This document shows, one piece after another, positions 25,701-36,700 of a DNA stretch of 64,000 nt. Location: assembly GCA_036785705.1 (NCBI GenBank), contig JAWUZG010000013.1, positions 20,245,001 to 20,309,000 of the forward strand, given 5' to 3'. The first letter of the stretch is position 1, and the number at the start of each line of letters is the position of its first letter. The stretch is from Acanthornis magna (Eukaryota; Chordata; Aves; Passeriformes; Acanthizidae). The notes beneath the pieces are model-generated. The model was given only the letters and a program-made list of their open reading frames with translations. It was not told the DNA's origin and searched no databases. The position numbers and the translations under genes were made by a program.

Positions 25701-28700
25701 CCAAAACCCAGAGCAGCACATCCAGGTGCTCAAGAGGATGGGCAATATCAGGAACGAGATTGGAGTGTTCTACATGAACCAGGCGGCTGCAGTGCAGACA
25801 GAGAGAGAGGGCAAGTATCCTTTTTCCATTCCTGACTATTTCATGGAGCTACAGCAGTGATCAAGCTCACTAATTGTATGAAAAATCGATTTCTGATTAT
25901 AAAGAGGACATTTAAATGACTTTGTAGTTTTTTAACGTCCACTGTAATTATTTGTTTACCATAGACTACTGTGGCTTGTACACTGTAGTTAATTGAGTCT
26001 AGACTGAATAGTGGCATATACAATTAAGAAAAATTCCTTTAAATTGTGTAGAATGCTCTCAAAAAACCATCAGGGAAACTTTAAACTTTTGTGAAAGGGA
26101 GGGCATGTTGCATTCTTGATGTGTTTGGTCTAGCTCAGCATGAACAAGCAGAAGCTTAATTTAAACAAAAGAATAGCTTCAGTAAAGTCAGACTCTGAAT
26201 TTCTTGGTAAGTAAATCCTTGGAAGCTTTCCTTCTGGTTTATTTTTGGTGGGGGTTTTTGAGGAGAAGCTTCTTTGTAGGGTGAGGTGTTCAGTGGGGTT
26301 TTGTTTTTGAAAACAAACCCAATAATGTCTTATCTAGGTTTAAGAGTTCTATAAGCTAGAACAAGTGAGATGCTGTTAGTTCAGTGTAAACAGCTCCAGT
26401 TTCCCAAATAACAGCTGCTTCCTGTGACCTTTGTCCAAGCAATGTTTGAAGGATTTTGGCTTGGACTTCCAATTGTGTGATTTGTCATCATCTCTGGGTT
26501 TTTGCAGAAGTCATTTAGTTGAAATCAAAGCTTAAAATACTGAACTTTACCTGTCTGCAAAAGTCACTTTTTATTTGCTTCATACTGAAAATTAATAGAA
26601 GTAACTCCAATCCCCTGAATTATTACTGTGGAAACAAAATCTGATTTATCCTGTTAATTTCCTGGGGTTCTGTGTGTCGTATCGTTGGAATTCTTTTGAA
26701 AGTGTGGTATGTGTAATAGCACACCTCAGGTATTAAACCCTCAAACATACGGAAATCTTAAGAGCATTTTCCATTAATTGGATCTTCAGAATAATTTCCC
26801 ACCCTTAAATTCCAAAAGATGGTTTATAAGGGAGACATAATGGAAGTGTTTGTTCAGAACCTCTGTGGAGTTTGAGTGAGTCTCTAAGCCTTGTGCTTCA
26901 CCCTAGTGAGTAAAAATGTCTCCATGACGGAGCAGCAGCTCTGGAAGAAAAGCTTCTCCTGCTTTGAAGAAGGAATTCAGAATTTTGAGTCCATTGATGA
27001 TGCCACCAATGCTGCCCTTCTGCTGTGCAACACGGGGAGGCTGATGAGGATCTGTGCCCAGGCCCACTGTGCAGCTGAGGGGGACTTCAAAAGGGAGTTT
27101 TCCCCAGAAGAGGCCCTTTATTACAATAAGGTAACACCTCCCTGGTTTTAGCAGGGCCCAGACCCCAAAATGCCTTTTACTGTGAGGTATTTGTGACTGC
27201 TTTGGCATATAAGTTTCATTTTGGGTGGAGTAGCCTGGGATAGCTCTCCTGCTTCCATACTATCCTAATCTTTGCTGTGTAGGCTGTGGTGTTGTTGTTG
27301 AGGTTTGACTGCTGTGACATTCAGATGCTGATATTTCACATAATGCAGTGCCACACACAAGGGAGACAGAATTGCATGGTCCCGGTTAAAGTGATTTTCA
27401 AATGGGAGATACTGAAGAAGGCTCAGAGAGAGATTTTGAGTAAAGGAAAATTAATCTCTGGTTCTTATGAATGCAGGCAGTAACTATGTATGTGCATGAT
27501 TCTGTCGTTTGTAGGCTATTGATTACTACCTGAAGGCACTGAGGTCGCTGGGGAAGAGGGATGTGCATCCAGCTGTTTGGGATTCTGTGAATTGGGAATT
27601 GTCTACTACATATTTCACTATGGCAACTCTACAGCAGGATTATGCTCCCTTGTCAAGAAAGGCTCAGGAACAGGTAAGGGAAAGCATTCATTTTATCTGA
27701 AAAAAATGCACTGTTGTTGTCCTGAAAAATGGAACTGGGAGCAAAATTAGTATTGGAATTGTAGGATCACCCAATGATTTGGGTTGGGAAAGACCTTAAA
27801 ACCCATCCTGTTCCACCCCTGCCATGGGCAGGGACACCTTCCACTGTCGCAGGCTGCTTCAAGCCCCAGTGTCCAGCCTGGCCTTGGGCACTGCCAGGGA
27901 TCCAGGGGCAGCCACAGCTTCTCTGGGCACCTGTGCCAGGGCCTGCCCACCCTCCCAGGGAACAATTCCTTTCCAACACCTACTCTAAATCTTCCTTCAG
28001 CTTCAGGCCATTCCTCCCTGTCCTACCACTACACACCCTTGTGATAAGCCTCTCTCCACAATTTTTTTTTTAATTTGGGGTGTATTTTTTTATTTATGTT
28101 GTAGATAGAGAAGGAAGTCAGTGAAGCCATGATGAAATCCTTGAAGTACTGTGATGTTGATACGGTGTCTGAACGACAGCCCCTGTGCCAGTACCGGGCT
28201 GCCACCATCCACCACAGGCTAGCTTCAATGTACCACAGCTGCCTCAGGAACCAGGTATTGCTCCAGGCTGCTTTGCTTTGCTGCATAAATTCCATCCTTA
28301 ACACGTTCAATATGTGTGGAGCTTGATATTTATCCTTCTACCTGTAGCTGGGATTTATTTACTAAAATTATTGAAGCAAAGAAATGAGTGCTATTTCACA
28401 ACAGTCTCCAAGTGAACTTTTCCAGTGGCTCCTCATGAACATCGAAAGGGTGTGGGATTTACTCTGTGCCCTCCTCTGAGTGCAGGTTGGTGATGAACAC
28501 CTGAGGAAGCAGCACCGTGTCCTTGCTGACCTCCACTACAGCAAAGCAGTGCGACTCTTCCAGCTCCTGAAGGATGCCCCCTGTGAGTTCCTGCGCGTGC
28601 AGCTGGAAAGAGTGGCCTTTGCAGAATTCCAGATGGCCAGTAAGTGTAGCTCTGGCGTACAACAGCTTTCCGAACCACCACTACCTACTTTGTGTCATTT

Positions 28701-31700
28701 TTAGATAACTAAATTTATATGAGAACAGGAGCAATCTGCTGCTCAGAATAGAATTTTCCTCGAGAGAGGAGACAAGGCACTTTTATCTTGCCGGTATTCA
28801 GCTGACTAGGGCAGGACGTGCTTTCTCCTAACTCTTGGAATCTTTGGATGGAAGAAAAATACAGTCTGTAACATAAGCCATTTGTCCTTCATTTTTGTGG
28901 TTTTTAGGTCAAAACAGCAGTGCTGGGAAATTGAAGACTCTCTCTGGGGCCCTTGATATAATGACCAAAACCAAGGGTGCATTTCAGCTCATCAGGAAGG
29001 AGCTTGTGGCAGAAAGTGAACAGGTAAAGGAACTCAAGTGGTGTGATTCGTGCTCCCTTCTGGCTTGTGCCTTCACAAAAAATGGTCATTTGGCAGTTAA
29101 AATATTCCTTCGTTACTTTTCCATGGAGCCAGTGGCATAAAGAGTGTGGACAGAGTTAGAATGTATTGCAGTTCTCCCCTAACCTGGAAATGGATAAAAA
29201 AATTCCTTTAGAACATGATCAGAGATGGATTAAAACATACTTTTGTACAGATCTGGATTGCCTGACTGTGAGAATGGGCTTCTTCCTGTGCAACTCTACT
29301 ATCCCTTAGAAGGGCCCTTATCATCCCTTAAAAGTCCTCACTAAGATCATCAGAATCTGTGTATAATAAAAAAAGGAGTTCTCTCTCTGGTATATTTAAT
29401 ACTTAAACATTAAGATGTGGAGGGTTATCTGTAGCCAGTGTGAATAATGTTCCTGATGCCTCAATCAAGAATTTATTTGCAGTATGTTCTGATGTGTTTC
29501 TTGCTGGCAGTTTGGGCAACACATGTAAAAGTCAGCTCACCTGCAAGTGGAGTTTTCTGACCCATTCCCTGTGTTTAAAAGATGGAATTCAGTGAAATTA
29601 TTTTTGGTTGTTTCTCTCCTGTAGATAAGCAAGGATAAAAGTCCTGCTGAGAGTGTGTCAGTGAACGATTCCTCTGCAGGCCTTAACAAGGAGGAAGTCT
29701 TGAAACTGCTGGGGATTTTTGAGTCCAGAATGTCTTTCCTCCTCCTCCAATCCATTAAATTGTTAACTTCAACCAAAAAAAAGATTGGGTAAGTTGAAGT
29801 TTGGTGTTCTTTATCCTGACTGACGTGGGGATTGGTGTGTGACAGAGCACTCCAGAGTTTCTGGGGAAGAAGCTGCTGGGTGCTGCTGATCTCTTGATGC
29901 ATTTTGCTGATAAAATGTCAGTGGAGTTTGGCAAGCAAAACACTTGAGAAGAAATTCAGGCACATCAGTTATGCTGCAAATAGAGAGGGATGGATATGGG
30001 GAAGATGTGCACTGGTGTCAGAGAATTTACTAATTCCTAATGGAGTCCTCTGTCCTGCTGCTGGGATTCAGGACGAACCTGATTTTTTTTGTGCTGACCT
30101 TGAAGAGATGTTGAGATTTGCTGTGGCAGGAAATTCCTTGCCCCACTCTTGTTGGTTTCATCTGAATGTGTGTGGTGTTCCTTTTGGGACCCAGAAAATA
30201 CTTTTTTACTCCCTCAGCAGCAAGTGTGTGATTGCAGGAGCTGTTCCTAATGTTACATAAAGGGGAAGTTACGAAAAGGTAGCGTTAGTTTAGAGGATTT
30301 TTTTAGGCTTGGAAGTTGGGTTAATAGTTTTGGGGATTGAAGCACTGCTGATGCAAGAGCTGTTTTGCTAAAAGTAAACTGTGAAATGAGTTCATTGTGC
30401 CCAGGAAGTTGTCTGCTGATAGTAGGAGACTGGTAAATAAAAAAACACGAGAACACAGCCTGTGTGTGTTTTTAGCTGTGCTTCAGGCAATGGTGGGAGC
30501 GTTCTCCTCCTAAAACAGAGCTTCCACAAGGTGGCAATCTGAATATGTGAAACACAGGATTATTATAGGATAATTTATGTTACCAAGCAGATGTCACAGC
30601 TAACGGAGTAAATGGGTTTAGTTCTGTTGTCTCATAACAACTCCTCATTTTTTGTTTTGGAGGGTTTTTATCCCCCCATTTATCTTGGCATTATTGCCTT
30701 GGGGTTTTGCCCTGAAGATTCCACACAGGGAACTTGTTACAGTTGGAATGCTGTGAAATGGGACTCTTCAAACCTCTTAAACTTCTTGAAACTTTGAGGC
30801 CAAGCTTAAAACAACCTTTGATTTAACCTTTCTTGTGCCCCTTATGCAGCCTGTGTGCATTTCCTCCCTTCTGCTCTGCAGAGGGTAAGTTCTGCCTTCT
30901 GCATTAATAATGGGCTGAAAAGGGAGGAAATTGGAGCTCACAAATGCTGCTTCAGGGTCTCAGGTGCACTTTGGCAGAGAACAGGGGAACATGCAGGAAA
31001 ATTAATGTTTGATAGCAAAACTTGCAGCCTGGCAGTAAAAATGGATGAAATGAGAGTTTTACCCTCCCAAAGTGGAATCATGAGCAGAACAGAACTTGGC
31101 TGTTCAAATCGGAGGAGAAAAGTAATTGAAAGTAATACTTTGTTCTGGGAATACTTGTAACTTATCCCAGAAATACTTTGCATTTCAGTGGCTTTTTATT
31201 GACTACCTGTTCTGTTTAATAAATGAACCTATCTGATTCCTGCCAAATACATGATGAATTTAATTTGCTTCAACATTTCTCAGTCATTCCTGAAGCACTT
31301 GCAATTAACCTGACTGCTGCTTGTACATTTTATATTATATCATATTTATTTATATTTTATGCTCCTTCCTGCAGTATCAACAGAATGATTTGAGTGTGAA
31401 ATAGCAGAGAATGTGGGGGCTGAGGATATCCCCCAGGGATACTCATCAATATTATTCAACAATGCTCTTGAATAACTTGCAGAACAAAGAGTTGTGGTCA
31501 GGTTAGGAGGTTCAGGTTGGGGTTCTCTGCTCTGATTCTCTGCTCTCTTTGTAGGGGCACCAATGACGAAGAAGCAGTTCTGAAAACAAACAAGCAGGTT
31601 TATTCCCTGCTGCTTCGTGCCACTGCCAACAAGGGGCTGTCCCTGCTGGAGCGCACAGAGCTCCTGCTGAACTTGCTGGAGCAGTTGGCTCCGAGGAGCA

Positions 31701-31726
31701 GCGAAGGCAGTCCTGGAGTGCAGTGA
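10633..31726 (+). CDS. EDRF1: EDRF1, erythroid differentiation-related factor 1 (25 coding exons)
   Basis: Exons: 10633-10698, 12061-12269, 13631-13697, 14884-15009, 15468-15592, 15935-16094, 17355-17456, 17728-17849, 18553-18664, 19356-19503, 19578-19686, 19911-20022, 20970-21230, 21546-21617, 21728-21878, 23757-23945, 25021-25221, 25592-25810, 26907-27130, 27515-27673, 28105-28254, 28486-28639, 28908-29023, 29625-29788, 31555-31726. The sum is 3690 bases, predicting 1229 residues; human EDRF1 is about 1238. All phases join correctly, and every intron is GT-AG except intron 18 (GC-AG). The predicted protein matches EDRF1 almost continuously from exon 2 onward, for example LKLPPANWLRESAKLGPAG and FEDIHMLVGSNMPIFGGGRYP. 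An acidic Ser/Glu/Asp stretch sits in exon 13 (around residues 515-545), and the C-terminal half is helical and TPR-like. In mammals the protein promotes GATA1 activity and globin expression in erythroid cells; that role is known from the family, not visible here. The start was chosen for its strong Kozak context (GCCATGG). The first 22 residues are poorly conserved. Confidence 0.96.
11420..11863 (+). mobile_element. CR1 LINE fragment in EDRF1 intron 1
   Basis: A longer CR1 copy in plus orientation. It has the GGCTGGAGCGTGTCCAG block, GGAGCGGCTGAGGGAGCTGG, GAAAAGGAGGCTCAGGGGAG, the GGACATCAGGAAGAATTCCTTCATGG block, and the end GGAGGTCTTTTCCAACCTAA followed by GTGATTCTGTGA. Frames are broken, so it has no coding capacity. 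It resembles the same 3'-end subtype as the copy at the EDRF1 promoter. Confidence 0.93.
14474..14790 (+). mobile_element. Avian endogenous retrovirus LTR fragment (solo, incomplete)
   Basis: Begins TGTGCTGGTTTGGGCTGGGG, followed by TAGAGTTCATTTTCTTCC, a TTGTTGAGCAGAGCTTACAC-type block and a GGACACAGCCAGGACAGGTG block. These match an abundant songbird ERV LTR type as I recall it. No internal retroviral genes accompany it, so it is a solo or truncated LTR. It ends about 95 bases before EDRF1 exon 4. The subfamily name cannot be given without a repeat library. Confidence 0.7.
20350..20480 (+). mobile_element. Old CR1 remnant in EDRF1 intron 12
   Basis: The phrase CAGTCTCCATCCTTGCAGCTGCTCAAAGCCCAGCTGGACACAG-like text, then CTGAGCAACCTGCCTGGAT, matches a CR1 3' segment with substantial divergence. 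It has no coding capacity. Confidence 0.7.
20970..21230 (+). CDS. EDRF1: EDRF1 exon 13, acidic-tract exon
   Basis: An 87-codon exon, phase 0 at both ends. It begins IIASANYMLSELFQLDE and carries a run of five glutamates within a Ser/Asp/Glu-rich segment, ending VPEKYKSVHRIR. It is followed by a 315-base intron that stays open in the same frame through exon 14. Confidence 0.95.
22226..22252. repeat. (TG)n microsatellite
   Basis: A short TG dinucleotide run interrupted by one CG step, inside EDRF1 intron 15. Confidence 0.9.
25592..25810 (+). CDS. EDRF1: EDRF1 exon 18, followed by a GC donor
   Basis: The exon ends ...QTERE in phase 1 and the next bases are GCAAGT, the classic GC-type donor context. 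Using this site joins in frame to exon 19 (TGAGTAAAAATG...) and gives TEREVSKNVS, which aligns residue for residue with mammalian EDRF1. No nearby GT site gives an open, homologous join. Confidence 0.93.
27758..28058 (-). mobile_element. CR1 LINE fragment, minus orientation
   Basis: Complement-strand CR1 text in order: GGGTTGGGAAAGACC, CACCCCTGCCATGGGCAGGG, ACACCTTCCACTGTC, CAGGCTGCTTCAAGCC, GGGCACCTGTGCCAGGGCC, ending in the 5'-ward GGCCATTCCTCCCTGTCC block. It lies in EDRF1 intron 20. Confidence 0.93.
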
Positions 31727-32287
31727 GGGCAGCGCTGCGCAGCAGCAGCACCAGTGCCTTGCCTGGGAGCGCTGCGGTGTTCCCGTGTTGGCGTTTGTTG
31801 AGGCTGAGTTAGCACCAGTGCTCAGTGTACATCTGGGAAAGCACAGGGGTTCCTTTTTATCCCCACAAAGCTCTCGTTGTTCGGCTCCCAGCATTTCTTT
31901 GTTTGAAATGCCAGCTTGGAGTTCTGGAGATAAAAAATGTAACTTTTTCACTGTGGGGAAATTCCTCATTTTTCTCTTGCAGTGATATCCATGTTTTGCA
32001 TAGAGATTGTAACCTCCCAGCTGCTCTGGTTTGGTATTTAATGAAATGTTTTGTAAGCAGGGCTGTACTGGAGCACTTTCACTGCTACGGGCAGCCCAAG
32101 TTGTACCAGGAGATTTCTGTGGAGTATGTGGATGCACTTCTTAATCCCAGGGAGGACCCTGCACAAAAACCTGTGCCTTTCTAGCTTTGATGTGACACTT
32201 GCAATTTTTTGTTTCGGAAAGTGAATGGTTTCAGCTGTGTTGGAATTGATCAAGAATAGTATTATCTTTTTCAGACTTGAAACTGTG

Positions 32288-32315
32288 AATAAATGAGAGG
32301 ATATTTTTGAATAAA
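32288..32315 (+). terminator. EDRF1: EDRF1 polyadenylation signals
   Basis: Two AATAAA hexamers (32288-32293 and 32310-32315) follow the stop codon by about 560-590 bases, giving a plausible 3' UTR of that length. The 3' end would fall near 32.33 kb. Confidence 0.65.
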
Positions 32316-33309
32316 AATTTATTTATTAAATATAAACTCATCAGTCTGACTTTTCTTGGTTATGACCCTCCTCAGAGCAGCGAATTACTCAATAGAATTA
32401 AAACTATTTGAAAGACAGAAGAAAATCTGTGAATTCCAGCCTAACACTGAGTGAGGTCTTACCTCAGCATGTCAGAACCCTGTTTTTTGCAATATGTATT
32501 ATTTGAAGATAAAATTTTTCCAGAATATAACATCTGATGTTCTTCTACAAATAAAGGTGGTTCATTATTGCATAGTAACAGTATAAACCACTTTATGTAA
32601 AGGTACAAATGGGTTTTACGTGCCTACATATGGAACTAGATGAGCTTTTCAAGGTCCCTTCCAACTCAAACCCTCCTGGGATTCTGTGATCTTCCAGCAA
32701 GTTGTATCCTTCTGAGATTCTTTCAGCTTGAGAAGGGGGAGTACTTTAAAGCCAACCACTTGTTCTGCTGTGCCCAGTGTGACTGATGCACCCACCCCCA
32801 CCCTCTGCAATTATTCCGTTTATAGGAGCATCACTGGGTTCAGGTTCCCTCTTGCTGCAGGTGTGGGGCCTCTCACCTGCTTGGAAATTCAGGTCCCATC
32901 CTCAGACTTTAACAGAACTGTGCAGCAAACGAGGATTTCTCTGTTATTCCAGGAACCGCAGCACTGTGCTAACAACGCAAATGACTTTCAGGAGGATTAT
33001 AAATGAGTATATTATGATTCAAATCTCTTGTGAAGGCCCTGGCATTAGCTGGAGGGAGCGTTAGTGCTAAATAGGATTATTTTTCCCCTTTCAGAGATAA
33101 ACAATTAAAGCATAAACCACATCCAAAACAGACAACTCTAACACCATTATTAACTCTGATAAGCCAGTTTATTTCCCTGTTAATAAATCCCCCTTCTTTA
33201 CAGGAACAGAAACCAAAACCTAATTTTTCAGAGCCTGTACTGTAAGGGTAACAAGGGACAACAGCTGACCTGCATTAGCCCCACACAGTGCAACTTCACT
33301 GCAAAGAAT
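32316..33309. other. EDRF1-UROS convergent gap where mammals carry MMP21
   Basis: About 1 kb separates the predicted 3' ends of EDRF1 and UROS. It contains a short CR1 tail (32632-32690) and no exon that I recognise. In particular no HExGHxxGxxH metalloprotease motif was seen in the frames supplied. Confidence 0.65.
32632..32690 (+). mobile_element. CR1 3'-tail remnant
   Basis: GGAACTAGATGAGCTTTTCAAGGTCCCTTCCAACTC-like text followed by GGGATTCTGTGAT is the final ~60 bases of a CR1 copy. Confidence 0.8.
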
Positions 33310-33315
33310 TTTATT
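33310..33315 (-). terminator. UROS: UROS polyadenylation signal
   Basis: TTTATT on the plus strand reads AATAAA on the minus strand, 435 bases past the UROS stop codon. It is the nearest clear signal in the right direction. Confidence 0.5.
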
Positions 33316-33749
33316 CCACTAGGAATCTACAATTATCATTTTTATACAAATATTTGAAAAGCAGAACAACAAACAAGTTTACAAAAGAAAATACTTCATT
33401 GGAACGGGTTTTTTTCCCTACAAAAGATGTGCAAGTAATACTGATTAAACAGAGCAATTCAAACCTGCCCTGGGTGCTGGGGGATACCTGAGGTGAGGTG
33501 TGGGACTGATGTCAGTGTCTGAGTGTTCACAGCTGCTTTTCAAGGATAAAACAGTGCACACACGAGGAAAGGGGAACAGCTGGATGCTTTGAGAGATGCT
33601 GGACAGACTCCAGACTTCTTAGATGCAACCTTCTCACCCATCCCTGACAAGAACAGTGCTGCGTATTCCCAAAAACGCCCTTCTTGCAGGACAGCAGGTG
33701 TGCAAACTGGAAAGCCCTCCTGGAGCAGCGTGCTGGGCAGGCTGGGCTC

Positions 33750-36700
33750 TCACTGGGGCAGAGAGCAGTTCTGGGGCTGCAGGGCTCTGTGGATGGCAGC
33801 TGCCATGTCCTGGGCCGTGGGGCTCCCTGCAGTGCAGCTCACGGCGATCCCGGCAGCTTCCATGGCCTCGGCCGTGCTGGGCCCGATGGCAGCAAACTGC
33901 AGTGACAACATTGACACTCAGGGCTCAGGAACAGCGTCATCCCTCAGCTCTGTGTCCTCCCAGCCCCCAACCCTCACAGCTCAGCTTCCTGGACAGCACT
34001 GACCAGCTCAGGCTCAAGAGTTGCAGTTTTAAAAGCCACCCATCAATGGAGAAATTACTTAGAAATTACTTAGGGAAAATTAGTATTTATCTCGCCATTA
34101 CAAACACTGAAAGCTCTGAGTCCTGCAGAACAGGGAAAGTGAGAGGAATTTTAATCAGCTGCAGCCTGGTGCAAGCGAGAACTGCTCACACCTTCACATC
34201 ACTAAGAGAAAATAAAGTCTATCCCAGTGGAGATGGGGTAAATTGGTTGGGGAACACGTTCCAGGTGAAAACAATTTCTTTTTTTCAAATCAGGCTCTCA
34301 GCTAAATCCAAGCAAGGCCAGGTTGGGGAGAAGCCGGGTCTAGTGGAAGGTGTCCCTGCCCATGGCAGGGGGGTGGAACCAGATGGATTTTAAGGTCCCT
34401 TCCCACACTATTCTGGGATTCTCTAATTCTATATAATAACATTTGTATTTGCTATAATATGGAGCTTTTTTCAGAGAAATAAACACAAAAGAGAAAATCA
34501 AGGTTTGCAGTGGTTGTTACAGCTTTCCTATCTCATTTGCCCATCCCACATTTACTCCCTACTGGATTTCACCACTTTAAAGAGAAGATACCTTGACTTG
34601 GTTGATCAAATCCCCTGAAAGCTTCTGAATGTGCTGGAGGCAGAATTTGACACCGGATGGGCTGAAGAACACAACGCTTGCAGGGATTCCCTGGGGGAAG
34701 GTAAGCAGAGGTTGGCACAGCTCAGTCCCTCCTCCAGCAGTGGCAGTGCCTGGGCACTTGGTGCCAGGACACAGGGAATGGCTTCCCACTGCCAGAGGGC
34801 AGGGACAGATGGGATATTGGGAAGGAATTGTTCCCTGGGAGGGTGGGCAGGCCCTGGCACAGGTGCCCAGAGCAGCTGTGGCTGCCCCTGGATCCCTGGC
34901 TGTGCCCAAGGCCAGGCTGGACAGGGCTTGGAGCAGCCTGGGACAGTGGGAGGTGTCCCTGCCATGGCAGAGGGTGGAATGGGAGGAGCTTTAAGGTCCC
35001 TTCCAGCCCAAACCATTCCATGATTCGATAATTCTATGGTGGACGCTCCTAAATGGAAAATTCAAAAAGTTAATCTTGAAAAATTAAAAGCAATTACTAC
35101 TTTTACCCAAACTGTGTAGGCAGATCACTACTGGGTTTGGATTTGTGATACTCAGCAAAGATGCCCAGTGCTATTTCAGTTACACCACTTCAAAAAAAGG
35201 AACATTCTGGGAGGCAATGTCATCTGCCTCAGAAAACCCCAAAGCACATCAGTGTCCAGTACCTGCTGGGAGAAGTAACTGCTCAGAGATTCCTGCAGGT
35301 CAGGGTGTTGGCTTGTTTGATAAACAGTGAGGCTTTCCAGGGGTATGCCTGCAATTAGGATATGCAGTCATAATTAATGAATTCATTAATTTCTATTCTT
35401 TCAATTCAGCACTCACAACATCCTAATTGCACTTAAATGTAACTATTTTAGGCTAAAAAGACATAAAAGCTCTGTGAAGGATTTGCATGTCCCAGAGCTG
35501 TGGGCAGCCATCCAAGCTCCCAGTGTTTACTCCCAGCCTCTCACTTGCAGCCAACTTCACAGCAAGTTCCACTTTTCCTCATCCAATTTGGTTCACAAGC
35601 TTTAGATACAACTTTTCCAATCGCTGACTAATTAAAATGGGTCCCCAGGGGAAGTTCAACCTTTTTCTCTAAGCACTGTAGGAAGTACTTCTCTTTTCAG
35701 GGCTCCACAAGGAAATAGGAGAGCTGAGGAATTGGGTTTCTCTCCTGTAAACACACAAACAAGAACTTTAATTAACTCAGGCCTTTAATAAAGAGTAAAT
35801 GTGATTTAATACATTTTAAAGGTATCAAATGCTGATTTATCAAATGCTTCATACAGACACGGCTTTAAGGTAGCTGAAAACATCTGCAGTGCAGCTGCAG
35901 CCCCAATTCAAAGGACATAGGCTACTTAGCAAGAACATTAAAATATATTCCATAAATAGAATATGAATATTGGCTAAAAAGATCTCCCCAAAGATAAACT
36001 ACATTTTTATTCCCCTTGCCCTTCAGAAGTTATCTCCTCCTCAAGACAATCTGCCTCCATTTTGTATTTAAAAGTCTCTGTCCCACTCAATAAATGACAG
36101 AGCTCTCTCTCTATAAAATATTCAGGCAGACAAAGAAAAGGACAATACTGTGCTGAAAAGTTTCAGTCTATCTGCATTCCATTTTCTTACTTCCCCAAGG
36201 AAAAAGGATTCTGGGGTGGCAGTGGATATCCTCACTTGCTTTTGTCAAATGAGGAATTTAACGGCAGACTTTCCTTGCAGAGTTTTTGCCTTTTCTATAC
36301 ATAACAGATACAGAGAAAATTTCAAGATGAAATTCTACACAACTGCTACAGCTTTTCATTCAGCTTTCAAAAGAAATGAAATTATTTTATTCCTAATTCA
36401 GATTTGTTAATACATTTTTAAGAGACAATTACTAGAGAAAAATGCTTTTAAGTGCTGGAAGGAGATTCTTGGTTTATGGAAGGGGCAGAAATTCCTCAGG
36501 GATAAATAAAAAAGGGCAGCAGAGTGAAAATCAAATGGAAAGATCCTTGTAGGAGTCAACCCAGACACACCTGAGTGTCCTGACTGCACACTGAAGTTTT
36601 ATTAGAAACCACAGATATGCTTATAATTAAAAATTAGAGGAAGAATGAACTTGGCTTAGTTCATTCTCGAGGAAGAATGTGAAAAAGATTTTTAAGTGAA

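Larger units (their letters stand above)
21879..31554 (+). other. EDRF1: EDRF1 introns 15-24
   Basis: Intronic sequence between exons. The large introns are 21879-23756, 23946-25020, 25811-26906 and 29789-31554. They contain a (TG)n microsatellite near 22226-22252 and one minus-strand CR1 copy (27758-28058). Open frames in 22910-23718 and 29904-31160 show no homology or splice logic and are regarded as chance. Confidence 0.6.

Noticed and set aside
31346..32137. 263-codon open frame antisense to the EDRF1 last exon
   Set aside because: It overlaps a confirmed coding exon on the other strand, has no recognised homology and no splice or promoter logic. It looks like a shadow of the GC-richer exon.
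33589..34393. Open frames of 137 and 256 codons on the plus strand
   Set aside because: They lie antisense to the UROS last exon and run into a CR1 copy; the UROS reading on the minus strand explains the sequence.
34577..35031. Several overlapping open frames on both strands
   Set aside because: They arise from a CR1 copy, except for UROS exon 8 (34592-34690), which is annotated separately.
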